Notes under the pieces: model-generated | What the model was told of the DNA's origin: nothing | Seen by the model: the letters and a program-made list of their open reading frames with translations, nothing else | Databases searched by the model: none | Position numbers and translations under genes: made by a program | From: SABY01 sp964593705 | Lineage (GTDB): Bacteria > Bacteroidota > Bacteroidia > Bacteroidales > 4484-276 | Reading direction: 5' to 3' | DNA: 64,000 nucleotides | Assembly: GCA_964593705.1 (NCBI GenBank) | Contig: CAZQIV010000001.1 | Coordinates: 124,001-188,000 of the forward strand | Shown here: positions 1 to 10,140 of the stretch, piece by piece | How positions within the stretch are numbered: the first letter of the stretch is position 1 | Layout of the letters: each line of letters begins with the position of its first letter

Positions 1-3000
1 TCTGATGGTGATGGAACTTTCGATTTCAACAATCAGTTAAATGTAATTTATTCGCCGGGTACAACTGATATTCAAAATGAATCTGTCAATCTTTGTCTTT
101 CAGCATCAGGAATTTCAGGTTGTGAAGATGTGTTTTCATGCCTTACGGTTGGCATACAACAATTGCCAGAGGTAATAGCCGGTGAGAATCAAACAATTTG
201 CGAAAATGACAATGTAGAATTGACCGCTGATGCAACTTCCTATGATGCGATAATCTGGTCAAGTACAGGAGATGGAACATTCAGTAGTCCTGAAACATTA
301 ATTGGAAATTACCAACCAGGACCATCAGATATTGAATCAGGATTTGTTGATCTTTGTATAACAGCTACTGGTATTAACGGCTGTACAAACCAGGAAGATT
401 GCGTGGAAGTTACCATTATTACTACACCAACAGCAAATGCAGGCAACGACCAAACCATCTGCCAAAGCCAAACCATCCAACTATCCGGCAGTGTTTCCAA
501 TGCCACATCTCATCTGTGGGAAACAACAGGTGACGGAACCTTTGGGAATGCTTCAAACCTCAATACAAGCTATTATCCCGGCGATCAAGATAACTTGAAT
601 ATGAATGTTGAACTTTGCCTTAATTCTTATGGGTCGAATTATTGCCAGTCAGGATATGATTGCATCAGCGTAGTATTTATGCCCGGAGCAACATCGTATG
701 CCGGCGAAGATATTTCCATCTGCAAAGGAGAAAACGCATACCTTTCGGGCACGGTTACAGGCAATTCAGGCCTAATATGGACGACAAACGGAACCGGTAA
801 TTTTAACAACCCACAATTGCTCAATCCATTTTATATGCCCAGCACAGCTGATATTGAAAATGGATCTGTAACACTCTGTCTATATGCATTCAGCGTAAAT
901 GGATGCGGCACTATAAATGATTGTTTAACGCTTACTATCAATAAGGAACCAATCATTAATGCCGGCGAAGATATATCGGTGTGCGAAAATGAGTTTGCAA
1001 CACTCAACGGTAGCGGAGAAAACTATATTAATATCTATTGGAATACCAACGGTGACGGAACCTTTGAAGATACACAAGACCCCGGAACTAATTACTACCC
1101 GGGATTGAACGACCTTGAAACAGGGCTGGTAAATCTTTGTTTGCTTGCAGATGGTTTATTCCCATGTAGTGGAAGTTCTGATTGCATTACACTTAATATT
1201 TACAAAAATCCTACAGTCTCCTTCGATGATTTGGAAATGTGTTTGGCTGAGAGTATTCCGGTTTCTGTAGATGCACAAAACTATCAATTGTCATCATGGC
1301 AAACCATGGGTGATGGTACTTTTGAAGATGCAGGCATGATAAATACAAATTATTATCCCGGTGAACAAGACATCGCAAACATGCAAGCCGAAATTTGCCT
1401 GACACTTACAGGTAATTCAGGATGCGGAGAAATAACCGAATGTATGGCCATCAATTTCACTGCCCTTCCTTATGCTTATGCAGGTAATAATGGCAGCGTT
1501 GCACTTGATACGGTTTTCGAATTGTCGGAGGCTATAGCAGAAAATTCCGATTCTATTTTCTGGACCTCAACAGGACTGGGTTATTTTGAGAATCCAAATT
1601 TACTCAATACCAACTATATTCCGAATAATCAGGATTTGAATCTGGACATCCAACTTATACTTCATGCTGTCGCTTATCAACCATGTCAGGATACTGCAAG
1701 CGATACGCTCTATCTTCATGTTTACACAAATAATTGTATTGATGTAGAGGTGTATGCCGGTGAAGATCAAACCTTATGTGAAAACGTATCCTTTACTCCT
1801 GTTGAAGCCACAGTATATTTTGCAACCGATTTGTTGTGGACAACAACTGGTGATGGCACATTTGATGATCCCACAGAATTGTACACTGTTTACACACCGG
1901 GCGAATCAGATATTGCAAGCGGTAATGTAATACTTAAAATTAATGGTTTTGGACAGGAATCGTGTAATGATGATTTGGATATGATGGAATTATCAATTCA
2001 GCATAATGTAATTGCTTCAGCCGGAAACGACAACACTATTCCTTATAGCCAAAGCTATACAATTACTGATTCTTATGCAGAATATGCTTCACTTGTTCAG
2101 TGGACGGTTACCGGGGGAACAGGTGAGTTGGAAAATGGAGATCAGATTCACCCTACATATTTCCCAACATTGATCGATACTTTGTTTACGGTTCAGTTAA
2201 ACATGACTGCAATTTCCAATTCTCCATGTACAGTTGCGGTTACAGATGCCTTGATGCTCAATTTTACAGGATCGTGCAATAATGCTATTGCCGATGCAGG
2301 CGAAAATATCATCATCTGCGCCAACGATTCCATCATCCAGCTTCAGGGATATGCTGCTAATTTCTCGGGCTTATCCTGGACTACTGGTGGTGATGGTACA
2401 TTTGACTTTGCAAACTCAGCATCACCAATATATACCTTAGGCCAGGGCGATAAAATATCAGGAGAGCTTATGCTATACTTTTATGCTGAATCATTCGGCA
2501 ATTGTTCTCCTGCAATCGACAGTGTGATGGTTTCTCCATCGATTATGCCTCAAGTGGATGCCGGGCTCAATCAAACCATTTGTGAAGGAGAAGTTTTTAC
2601 TACTGATCAGGCTACGGTTACTAATTTCAGTTCTGTAGAATGGAGTACTTCGGGAGATGGCACTTTTAGTGAGATAAGTAATATTGAGACGCAATACACC
2701 CCCGGGGTACAGGATTTTGCTGATGGAACGGTATTCTTAACCATTTCAGCGCTCTCGTTGCAGCCATGCCAGGTAACTGTATCGAAAACCCTCAAACTAA
2801 CTATCGATAAATTGCCTGAGCTACAATTCGATGTTGAAGATTTTGAAGCAGAGATAGGACAAGATGCCCATTTAATTGTGCTTTCAAGATACGCTAAAAG
2901 TTACCAGTGGTATGGACCTGATGGCTTACTGGATGGAGAAACTTTACCCATACTCCTAATGTGGGAAGTTGATTTTGACGATGCCGGATATTACTACTGC

Positions 3001-4212
3001 GAGTTAACCAATGATTGCGGGATTTCTATTTCAAACCAAGCCAAAGTGAGCGTATATGAGCAACAACCCATATCGATTCCGGCAGGCTGGAGTGGCTTAT
3101 CCTCCTACATCACCCCGGCCAATTCGTTAATGGTTGATGTTTTCAGCGATTATATGGACGACCTGGTAATGATAAAGAATTTCAGTGGTATTTACAATCC
3201 ATCCATTGGCGTAAATACATTGGTAAACTGGAACAACATGGTAGGATATGAGGCAAATTTCGACCAGCCGGTTGAGTTTATAATGAAAGGAATGGTTAAT
3301 GAAAGCCGAACCATTACAATAAACCAGGGGTGGAATATTATACCTGTCATCAGTAGTTGTCCGGTTAATATCGATCAGTTATTTGATGGCCATACTTCAA
3401 AAATTAATATTATTAAAGAAATTGCCGGTGTAGGGGTTTATTGGCCTGCTATCGGAATAAATACAATTGGCAATTTTATCCCGGGAAGATCATACTGCAT
3501 GAGAGTCTCCGAAACTTTTGAGGTAACTTATGAGGCTTGTGGGTCAACAAAATCAGCTTACATCCCGGGCATTTCAAGGCCGGAAAATCATTCCAATTGG
3601 AACAACCTGCATTATTCACCATCAACACATACCATTGCCATCGATCAGCTCTTGCTGGATGAACTGCAAATTGGTGATATAATCGGTGCTTTTACAAGCA
3701 ATGGACGGTGCGCCGGATATCTTGAAATAAATATAGATGATAATGTAATTGTGCTGTTTGGAGATGATCCTTTGACCGAAATTGCTGATGGTTTTGTGGA
3801 AAATGAACCCATTCATTTCAGAATTTACAATGCTGGGTTAGGCCGGGAAGTCGATTTCTATCCTGAATTTAGTAGCGACTATCCGCAAAATGATGGTGTA
3901 TATGTAAATAATGGAATGTCTCGCCTGATCAAGGCATCAGTAAACGGGATTGGTAATGATGAATCGGTAGCTTCCATAATCAGCATCTTCCCCAACCCAA
4001 CGTTTGGGAAAATAATGATAAGCGGGTTAAGCGATGGTAGTATTGTTGAAGTGTGGAACAGCGAAGGGCAAATGCTCAGGGAGGTAAATTGCAATTCATC
4101 AGTAGAGAAAAACCTGCTGGATGTTGATCTTTCAGATTGCAGCTCGGGTATGGTTTATGTCAGGATTTACAATCATAATCAAATGATAATAAAGAAAATT
4201 GTAATAAGATAA
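1..4212 (+). CDS. Giant secreted adhesin with GDGTF repeats and T9SS sorting domain (5' partial)
   Basis: The frame is open from base 1, which already encodes a GDGTF repeat, so the gene starts upstream of the window. About 1,400 residues are visible. They contain roughly ten repeats of about 90 residues, each with an 'AGxDxTIC' start, a 'WxTxGDGTF' core and a 'YxPGxxDI' end with paired cysteines, resembling PKD/Ig-like repeats of large Bacteroidota surface proteins. An Ig-like domain follows (nt 2820-3055, 'AGYYYCE' signature). Next come a GW-SxSSYI module (nt 3061-3540), a second conserved block (nt 3590-3930), and a C-terminal sorting domain beginning 'SIFPNPTFGKI' and ending in VIR. By family analogy the product is exported by T9SS and acts as an adhesin or matrix protein; the ligand is unknown. 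The same tail occurs in the M28 and double-C1 peptidases of this window. Confidence 0.85.
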   Translation, partial: SDGDGTFDFNNQLNVIYSPGTTDIQNESVNLCLSASGISGCEDVFSCLTVGIQQLPEVIAGENQTICENDNVELTADATSYDAIIWSSTGDGTFSSPETLIGNYQPGPSDIESGFVDLCITATGINGCTNQEDCVEVTIITTPTANAGNDQTICQSQTIQLSGSVSNATSHLWETTGDGTFGNASNLNTSYYPGDQDNLNMNVELCLNSYGSNYCQSGYDCISVVFMPGATSYAGEDISICKGENAYLSGTVTGNSGLIWTTNGTGNFNNPQLLNPFYMPSTADIENGSVTLCLYAFSVNGCGTINDCLTLTINKEPIINAGEDISVCENEFATLNGSGENYINIYWNTNGDGTFEDTQDPGTNYYPGLNDLETGLVNLCLLADGLFPCSGSSDCITLNIYKNPTVSFDDLEMCLAESIPVSVDAQNYQLSSWQTMGDGTFEDAGMINTNYYPGEQDIANMQAEICLTLTGNSGCGEITECMAINFTALPYAYAGNNGSVALDTVFELSEAIAENSDSIFWTSTGLGYFENPNLLNTNYIPNNQDLNLDIQLILHAVAYQPCQDTASDTLYLHVYTNNCIDVEVYAGEDQTLCENVSFTPVEATVYFATDLLWTTTGDGTFDDPTELYTVYTPGESDIASGNVILKINGFGQESCNDDLDMMELSIQHNVIASAGNDNTIPYSQSYTITDSYAEYASLVQWTVTGGTGELENGDQIHPTYFPTLIDTLFTVQLNMTAISNSPCTVAVTDALMLNFTGSCNNAIADAGENIIICANDSIIQLQGYAANFSGLSWTTGGDGTFDFANSASPIYTLGQGDKISGELMLYFYAESFGNCSPAIDSVMVSPSIMPQVDAGLNQTICEGEVFTTDQATVTNFSSVEWSTSGDGTFSEISNIETQYTPGVQDFADGTVFLTISALSLQPCQVTVSKTLKLTIDKLPELQFDVEDFEAEIGQDAHLIVLSRYAKSYQWYGPDGLLDGETLPILLMWEVDFDDAGYYYCELTNDCGISISNQAKVSVYEQQPISIPAGWSGLSSYITPANSLMVDVFSDYMDDLVMIKNFSGIYNPSIGVNTLVNWNNMVGYEANFDQPVEFIMKGMVNESRTITINQGWNIIPVISSCPVNIDQLFDGHTSKINIIKEIAGVGVYWPAIGINTIGNFIPGRSYCMRVSETFEVTYEACGSTKSAYIPGISRPENHSNWNNLHYSPSTHTIAIDQLLLDELQIGDIIGAFTSNGRCAGYLEINIDDNVIVLFGDDPLTEIADGFVENEPIHFRIYNAGLGREVDFYPEFSSDYPQNDGVYVNNGMSRLIKASVNGIGNDESVASIISIFPNPTFGKIMISGLSDGSIVEVWNSEGQMLREVNCNSSVEKNLLDVDLSDCSSGMVYVRIYNHNQMIIKKIVIR

Positions 4213-4236
4213 CCCCCCCCCCTTTTTTCTTTTATT

Positions 4237-4273
4237 AGCCCGGGAAAATTCTTTTTCCGGGCTTTCTTTTTTT
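4237..4273 (+). terminator. Rho-independent terminator after the GDGTF adhesin
   Basis: AGCCCGG and CCGGGCT arms flank an A/T-rich apex, and a T-rich tract follows. It sits 24 nt after the stop codon. A run of ten C followed by six T lies between the stop and the hairpin. Confidence 0.75.
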
Positions 4274-4353
4274 ATTTGTGGTAGCCTTTTTTTCCATAAA
4301 AAAAGTAGTGAAACCTTTTATCAAAATAATTATTAAAACTCCTTTCATCAAAG

Positions 4354-4854
4354 CTAACCAGCCTTCTTTAATTTGTAAATTCTGATGCTTCCCTTCTCCA
4401 AAACCAACTTTTCAAGAAATGGCTGAATGGTGGGATTATTGTCAATTTTTCTTGAATCAGTGTATAAATACTGAGCGCCTTTCCGGATGTTGTTTGCAAG
4501 CTCAGTTGCTGAAAGATTGTCGTCTTGAAAGCCCCAACCTTTTTTATCAATGTAATAAAAGAAAATGTAATGGGATTTATCATTTCCGGCCACCACAAGC
4601 GCATCATTGGGCACGGCATCCTGAAGATCATTTTTATAAACAAGTAAATCTTTGTTAAATCCGGGTGATTCGGGGTTCCACCTAACCTCCATTCGCAGAT
4701 AGCAGGCAAGAGGAAGAATGATGAGTAGTATCAAGGTTAAATACCTGAATAATGGTTTTTGTAATTGGAACGTGTTGGCTATGGGCAGTAGCGGCTTTTG
4801 GTCTGGGCATCTGTCCGAAGGACAGATGGTCTGATTAAAATCGTAACTGTCCAT
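4354..4854 (-). pseudogene. C-terminal relic of a GT-C glycosyltransferase-like membrane protein
   Basis: A 166-residue frame with one strong hydrophobic segment (about residues 38-55) followed by a soluble tail. This is the same arrangement as the C-terminal end of the neighbouring full-length GT-C protein, whose last membrane helix is followed by a similar periplasmic tail. The N-terminal 30 residues are probably not genuine coding: they cover a perfect 9-bp hairpin (CATCTGTCC-GAA-GGACAGATG, 4808-4828) of the kind scattered through the intergenic DNA. I read it as the 3' end of a second glycosyltransferase whose membrane core is gone. A short stand-alone membrane protein is the alternative. 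It lies 15 nt downstream of the GT-C gene on the same strand. Confidence 0.5.
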
Positions 4855-4869
4855 GAAACGGAGACCCTG

Positions 4870-6381
4870 CTATTGCCTATAGGTGTTGTTGGCAGCAGTT
4901 AAATTTTCAGTTATCACTCCGTTTATTGATTTAATATCTGGTGGAATTTTCCCATTGTCATTAATGATTACACTATATCCTTGCGAAATCAAATCGGTAA
5001 TTACTTTTTTGTCAGGGATGTAAGGATATGCGGTCAAGTTTGTGTAAAACATTGCTTCAATTGGTTTGTCATAATTAAGCAACACTCCATTTGTAATTTG
5101 TCTGTCGTTAAGTTTTTTAAGGTCTGTCACCCATTGTGGATTTCTATCTGATTTTTCAAAAGGCTTTATTCTCTCTATTGAGTAACGAATTGGTAAAGCA
5201 ATAAGCAGGATTAAAATCAAATTGAATAGCCACTTTAATTTGTGATTGTCCCTGTAAGCAGAAAGCATATACCAAAATTCTGCTGTCATCATAAACAATG
5301 CAGGACATGTAAATAAAATATACGCTTGCATTTTTGTTTTTGCGACTGAGAAAAAAAGAAGTGGAATCAAAAACCAAATTAAAATTGCTAATCGTTTTTT
5401 GTCTTTAAAGTTTTTAAATGTTTTCCACGAAAACCAAAACAACGGCAGATAAACAAGTTCTCCGTAGTTTATTCTGATTTTGTCTATAAAATAATAAAAA
5501 GGCCCCGTCCGCTCTTCAAGAACATCGGTGATGTGTTTTAAATTGAAACTTGCTTCCCAGTATGCTTCTGTCGGAAATGCTTTGAAAATATAAAGTTGCC
5601 AGGGAAGAAAAACTAAAACACAAGTCGCAAGTAAAATGAGAAAATGATAAAATATTTTTTTCGGTTTTAAGTTTCCGGAATGGGTGACTATTAACAACCA
5701 GATCGGAAGAACAATTAATGCAGGCAACCACTTTGATAAAATCGCAGCACCTATGCATACTCCTGCAAGAATGTTGTAAATAGTTTTCTGTTTCTGTGCG
5801 AAAATGATGCTGAAAAAAATTGCCACCTCAACAAAAAATAAAAAGAAGATATCAATGTGGTCGGTCGCAACTCTGCCGGCAGTCAATTCAATTATGAGTC
5901 CGTTGATGGAGTATAAAAATGCTGTCAGATAGCCAATCTTTTTGTTAAAGAAATATGAGGCAATATAAAAGGTCAGCCAAATTCCAATTGTTGTTAAGAG
6001 TATTGATGGAAGTCGTAAAGCAATTTCGTTGACACCAAACAGCCACATACTAAAAGCAATAGTCCAAAGTGGTAAGGGCTGTTTATGAACCCAAACATTA
6101 TTTGCTGTCCAGTTCTTGTAGTCATAGGGAAGTATTGGATTGTCGTAAAGTGTTGGTGTTAGTGGATGCTGAATAAGATTTTTTGCAACAAGAGCATGAT
6201 ACCTTTCGTCCCAAGTGTGTAAGAAAAAGTCAGTTGAAGTGTAAATGCACAATATCAGCCCGCAAGCGAGTAAAAGCAGAACAGCAATTTTAAAGTTGTT
6301 CCGTATCTGATATTTCCAAGAGTAGTAGTAACCAATGGTGCAAATAGAAACGGTCAGTATACCAAAAAGTAGATTGTTCAT
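4870..6381 (-). CDS. GT-C fold glycosyltransferase, family 39/ArnT-like (PMT_2)
   Basis: A 503-residue polytopic membrane protein with about ten or more hydrophobic segments. After the first helices comes an acidic loop with W57-D58-E59-R60 and a nearby His, the place where GT-C enzymes of the PMT/ArnT superfamily carry their catalytic acidic residue. A 'KQPLPLW' segment and a run of helices follow, then a C-terminal soluble tail. Members move a sugar from a polyprenyl-phosphate donor to lipid, glycan or protein on the outer face of the inner membrane; the acceptor cannot be read from sequence. The start codon directly abuts the stop of the upstream 72-residue membrane protein (TGA|ATG), suggesting translational coupling. 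A related C-terminal relic lies just downstream. Confidence 0.8.
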   Translation of the reverse strand: MNNLLFGILTVSICTIGYYYSWKYQIRNNFKIAVLLLLACGLILCIYTSTDFFLHTWDERYHALVAKNLIQHPLTPTLYDNPILPYDYKNWTANNVWVHKQPLPLWTIAFSMWLFGVNEIALRLPSILLTTIGIWLTFYIASYFFNKKIGYLTAFLYSINGLIIELTAGRVATDHIDIFFLFFVEVAIFFSIIFAQKQKTIYNILAGVCIGAAILSKWLPALIVLPIWLLIVTHSGNLKPKKIFYHFLILLATCVLVFLPWQLYIFKAFPTEAYWEASFNLKHITDVLEERTGPFYYFIDKIRINYGELVYLPLFWFSWKTFKNFKDKKRLAILIWFLIPLLFFSVAKTKMQAYILFTCPALFMMTAEFWYMLSAYRDNHKLKWLFNLILILLIALPIRYSIERIKPFEKSDRNPQWVTDLKKLNDRQITNGVLLNYDKPIEAMFYTNLTAYPYIPDKKVITDLISQGYSVIINDNGKIPPDIKSINGVITENLTAANNTYRQ

Positions 6382-6600
6382 TCAGTGTGAATTAATTGTT
6401 GCCAATAAATGATAAGCACCATAAGCCACCAACGAAAATAGCAATGGGTAGAAAAGGAAGAGATAATAATCATGAACCTTGTCAATGGCATTGATCTCGA
6501 AAAAGAAATATACCAGCACTAGCACACTCAGGCCTAAAGGCATCAGGAGACTGATCAAAACAATCGAAAGCAAAATAGTATTTCTAAAAAACTTGCTCAT
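6382..6600 (-). CDS. Small two-helix membrane protein, unknown function
   Basis: A 72-residue protein with two clear hydrophobic segments (about residues 8-34 and 44-66) separated by a short polar loop containing E-x-N-x-I-D-K. I do not recognise the family. Its TGA is immediately followed by the ATG of the GT-C glycosyltransferase, so the two very probably form one transcript. A role beside the glycosyltransferase, for example as a membrane partner, is only inferred from this coupling. The 196 bp upstream hold no feature I can name. Confidence 0.6.
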   Translation of the reverse strand: MSKFFRNTILLSIVLISLLMPLGLSVLVLVYFFFEINAIDKVHDYYLFLFYPLLFSLVAYGAYHLLATINSH

Positions 6601-6796
6601 AGTTGGAACAATAAACCTGTATTTTTATTGAAGTGTGCTGAAAAAGTTCACAAATTAAAATAATTCCTCGATTCAACTATACATAAAAATAGCGTTTTTG
6701 TGATAAATCCTGAGGAGAAAAAAGCAATTTAAAATCCTTCCCCACCCAAATTGACCACAAAAACGCTGTTTTGCAAATAATTGTTGATCAATACTT

Positions 6797-9700
6797 TTAT
6801 CGGATAATCACTTTGTGTGTTTCAGTAAACGACTCACCGGTAATCCGGAAAGTATAAATCCCTTTGGGTATTTCTCCGGTTTGAATTGAAGTATTGCCTT
6901 CAACAGGCATTTGCAAAACCAGTTGGCCATTCATGTTAAAAATATCGAGTTGTGCATTGTTCCCTTCCGGGATAAAAACATGAATCTGTTCTTTAGCAGG
7001 ATTGGGATATACAAATGCCCGAATAGTATTTTCTGAGATCCCCGTATTGTCGAAAACCAAAGACTCAAATTTTGACAAACCTTCGTGAATATAATAGCCC
7101 TGGTTTGGCATGGATTGATCAAAACCGGCAATAAGTGAATATTCAAGGTTGGTGGATGAACGGTACAATTTAAAACTAAACATTTCATCGGCATTCATGC
7201 CATCGTGTTCAGTGGTGGTACTATCGTTGCCACAAGCAACCAGCGCCAGGTTGTCATCATAGTTTTCAATTTCAACATATCCTGCACAGCCACCCTCACC
7301 GGTAATAACTCCAATCTGATCACCAACTTCAAAAGTATTAAGCAAAGATGCCGGCAAAGAAATCACATGCGAATTTCCGGTTGGGGGAAGTAAATCCCAA
7401 CCTTCGCGGGTGCTATTTACGGGTTTTTCAAGTGTAGCTCCGGCAAGCCCTTCAAACGAAATGGTGATGTCGTTGGCAACTTTTACCAAATAAGCTTTGG
7501 ATGGTGATAAATTTTGAAGTGTGATAATCTCCTCGCCAGGCCAATATATTCCTACACCGGCAAGTTCTTTTACGATGATCAAATCATCCATTTGCCCTTC
7601 AAAAAGCTCAGCACAACTCACCACTTCCGACGACAAAACCGGCATCAGATTCCAGCCCGTGGCAAGCATCATCGTTTTTTCAGCTTCGGAATAGCCGGCA
7701 ATCTGAAGGCTTGTATTATTTGATAGTTTGATTTTATAACCCGTGTGATTATCCCACATTCCGATGGTATTAACACCTTGTCCCGGCCACCAAACCTCGC
7801 TCATATTTTGTACAATTACAATATCATTTTCGATGGATGATAAAACATCTTCAATTTGCTCCGCCTCAGGAATGATATAGCTCGAAAGGCTTGTCCAGCC
7901 TTCGTTAAGCTGAATACTCTGCATCATCATCCCACCTTCGGCGTTGATTTGGAAATCGTCGATGTACATACCATCTTTGGTAACTGAATAGTCGCTGTAA
8001 AAATGGAAGCGAAGCAAAATGTATGGTTCGCCAAGATAAGCATTAAGCGAATATGTTTTTTCAAGCCAACTACTTTGTGTTCCGTTAAATTCTTCAAGCT
8101 CTGCCCAGGATGATCCATTGGTCGAAATTTCGAACCACATATAATCATATCCCGATTCCAAATCCCATTTTGTCCAAAACGAAACAGAGGCTTCTGTATA
8201 TCCTTCAAGGCTGAAGGCACTCAATGAAGCATAAATCTCTTTTTGGTCTGTATAGTTCCCACTCGGACTTTCCGTAATTGAATGTGATGGTGAGTGGCTT
8301 GCCTGTGATGACAAACCCCAGGTATCTTCAAAATCCCAGTAAGGGGCGCCATTTTCAAAATCAAGAGAAAGTGGCAATCCCATGGGTGGCATGGGCGTGG
8401 CATAAACAACATTTGAAGGATCGGATTCTTCACCAGAGCTGGTATATATTGCGGTTACATAATATTCGTACATGGTACCGTTTTCAACATCTTCATCGAG
8501 GTAAGAATTTTCGAGCGGGCTGGCTATCAATTCCCCATCACGGTAAACATTGTAATTGTCGATGTCGAACATTTCGCCCCACTGCAGTTCCACTTCACCA
8601 TCGCCGGGTATGGCAAACAGGTTTTGTGGCGGGGTAACACGATTGGCCATCGAAACGGCAGTAGCAAGAATGGCCTGGGTAAAAATGGCGGCCTGTGCTT
8701 CGTTGTTCAAACTTAGTCCAATGATGTCGTTTGATGTGTGGATATACGGACTGTAATCAGAGCCATCTTCAAAGGGGAAAATACCCATAAAACCAGCGTT
8801 ATTGAAAGAGGTGTGGTCGCTGTCGCCGCCTACCAGAGTTCCGGGTTCTACGGGGAAGTCGGGCAGATAAGTAGCACAAACCTGTGTATAAAAGTCGCCC
8901 AATTCCGCAGCTGAGGTTGGGCGTATAAGATCGGTATGAATGTAGCTCCCATCTTCAAGGTATCCGGTCATATCCATGTTGAGGTATCCGTGGATGTTCA
9001 TGCCCTGCTGGGCACGGCGGTCGGCATAAGCTTCGCTGCCATACAAACCATATTCTTCGCCCGAGAAAGTACAAAAAATAATAGTGCGGTCATATTCGTA
9101 TTGGGTCATAATACGGGCAATTTCAAGTACACCGGCAACACCGGTAGCATTATTATCGGCACCCGGAGCCAGTCCCGAATAGCTGTACGAATCATAATGG
9201 CAACCCATCACGATGTACTCATCAGGATATTTTGTTCCTTCAAAAGTTGCAATCACATTATCGCTGGCTGGCCCGCTGGGCATATTAAAATCCTGCAATT
9301 CAACAGGTAGTCCCAAATTTTCAAACTGCTGCTTTATCCAGTTTTGGGCATCAATACTTGTAGGTGTGTAAGCATCGCGTGTGCCGTAATCCTGCAACTG
9401 CTGAACTGTGGCGACAATATTAGTGGCCGAAACTTCTTCGAGTAAATCCACAATAAACGGATCAGGATCGAGGCGGGTTATATTGTTGAGCAAGAGGGCT
9501 TGCGGCAAAAATGAAGGTTTATTCGAAATCTTAACTATTCCGTCATTTTTGGCAGGAGGCAACTGCCCGAAAATGCTTTCGTTTATGCGGATGATCAAGC
9601 TGTTACCATTATCATACAATACATCTGCATACCAATTTATTTTTTTTAAATAGGCTTCTTTGTCAACAGAAGCATCTACATAAACAAGATAATAACTCAA

Positions 9701-9925
9701 ATTATCCTGCCAGGGATTTTCGTCCAGCAGCACATATTCATTTTTAAAATTCCCATCAAGGGTGGCAATTACAAATTCATCCTTATACAAATTCACGGTC
9801 AAGGCCGGATTTTTGAACAGGAATTTGGTTTCATCGAGATTTTTGGTTGGGATGAGGATTAAGTCGGCAGCAAATATCTGCAGCGAAAACAAGCTTAGGA
9901 GTAACAATAAGTAACTACGTTTCAT
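6797..9925 (-). CDS. Secreted M28 family aminopeptidase with FN3, jelly-roll, GW module and T9SS sorting domain
   Basis: A 1042-residue protein with a signal peptide (residues 1-19). The M28 zinc-peptidase domain (about 160-425) keeps the expected ligands and catalytic acids: H243 in GCHYDS, D257 in GADNNATG, E290/E291 in SGEEYG, D318 in LNMDMTG and H396 in YIHTSND. A fibronectin-III domain follows (about 431-510). A beta-sandwich of the MAM/concanavalin type (about 517-662) comes next. The GW-SxSSYI module (about 670-828) and second conserved block (about 840-957) are shared with two other proteins here. The tail 'AFVYPNPAKEQIHV...KVIIR' is a type A T9SS sorting domain. The family removes N-terminal amino acids from peptides, here presumably outside the cell. 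Confidence 0.9.
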   Translation of the reverse strand: MKRSYLLLLLSLFSLQIFAADLILIPTKNLDETKFLFKNPALTVNLYKDEFVIATLDGNFKNEYVLLDENPWQDNLSYYLVYVDASVDKEAYLKKINWYADVLYDNGNSLIIRINESIFGQLPPAKNDGIVKISNKPSFLPQALLLNNITRLDPDPFIVDLLEEVSATNIVATVQQLQDYGTRDAYTPTSIDAQNWIKQQFENLGLPVELQDFNMPSGPASDNVIATFEGTKYPDEYIVMGCHYDSYSYSGLAPGADNNATGVAGVLEIARIMTQYEYDRTIIFCTFSGEEYGLYGSEAYADRRAQQGMNIHGYLNMDMTGYLEDGSYIHTDLIRPTSAAELGDFYTQVCATYLPDFPVEPGTLVGGDSDHTSFNNAGFMGIFPFEDGSDYSPYIHTSNDIIGLSLNNEAQAAIFTQAILATAVSMANRVTPPQNLFAIPGDGEVELQWGEMFDIDNYNVYRDGELIASPLENSYLDEDVENGTMYEYYVTAIYTSSGEESDPSNVVYATPMPPMGLPLSLDFENGAPYWDFEDTWGLSSQASHSPSHSITESPSGNYTDQKEIYASLSAFSLEGYTEASVSFWTKWDLESGYDYMWFEISTNGSSWAELEEFNGTQSSWLEKTYSLNAYLGEPYILLRFHFYSDYSVTKDGMYIDDFQINAEGGMMMQSIQLNEGWTSLSSYIIPEAEQIEDVLSSIENDIVIVQNMSEVWWPGQGVNTIGMWDNHTGYKIKLSNNTSLQIAGYSEAEKTMMLATGWNLMPVLSSEVVSCAELFEGQMDDLIIVKELAGVGIYWPGEEIITLQNLSPSKAYLVKVANDITISFEGLAGATLEKPVNSTREGWDLLPPTGNSHVISLPASLLNTFEVGDQIGVITGEGGCAGYVEIENYDDNLALVACGNDSTTTEHDGMNADEMFSFKLYRSSTNLEYSLIAGFDQSMPNQGYYIHEGLSKFESLVFDNTGISENTIRAFVYPNPAKEQIHVFIPEGNNAQLDIFNMNGQLVLQMPVEGNTSIQTGEIPKGIYTFRITGESFTETHKVIIR

Positions 9926-10140
9926 AGATATTTAAATTTAAATTAGTAATGAAATCAAAACAATGTAAGTACAGAATAAAACAAATATGTACATATCTTA
10001 GTATGTTTAATGTTGGGATAGAGTAATTTAGAAAGGATAAAAATATAACTGAAGCGAAAGGTTGAACAAAAGGGTACTACTGCGAATTTAGTGGAAAGTA
10101 AAATATTAATGATTTCATAGTTGTTGGTGATAAAAATTTG

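Noticed and set aside
4213..4228. C10-T6 homopolymer as a phase-variation switch
   Set aside because: It lies just after the stop codon and ahead of the terminator, so slippage cannot change the protein; it is also a likely sequencing-error site.
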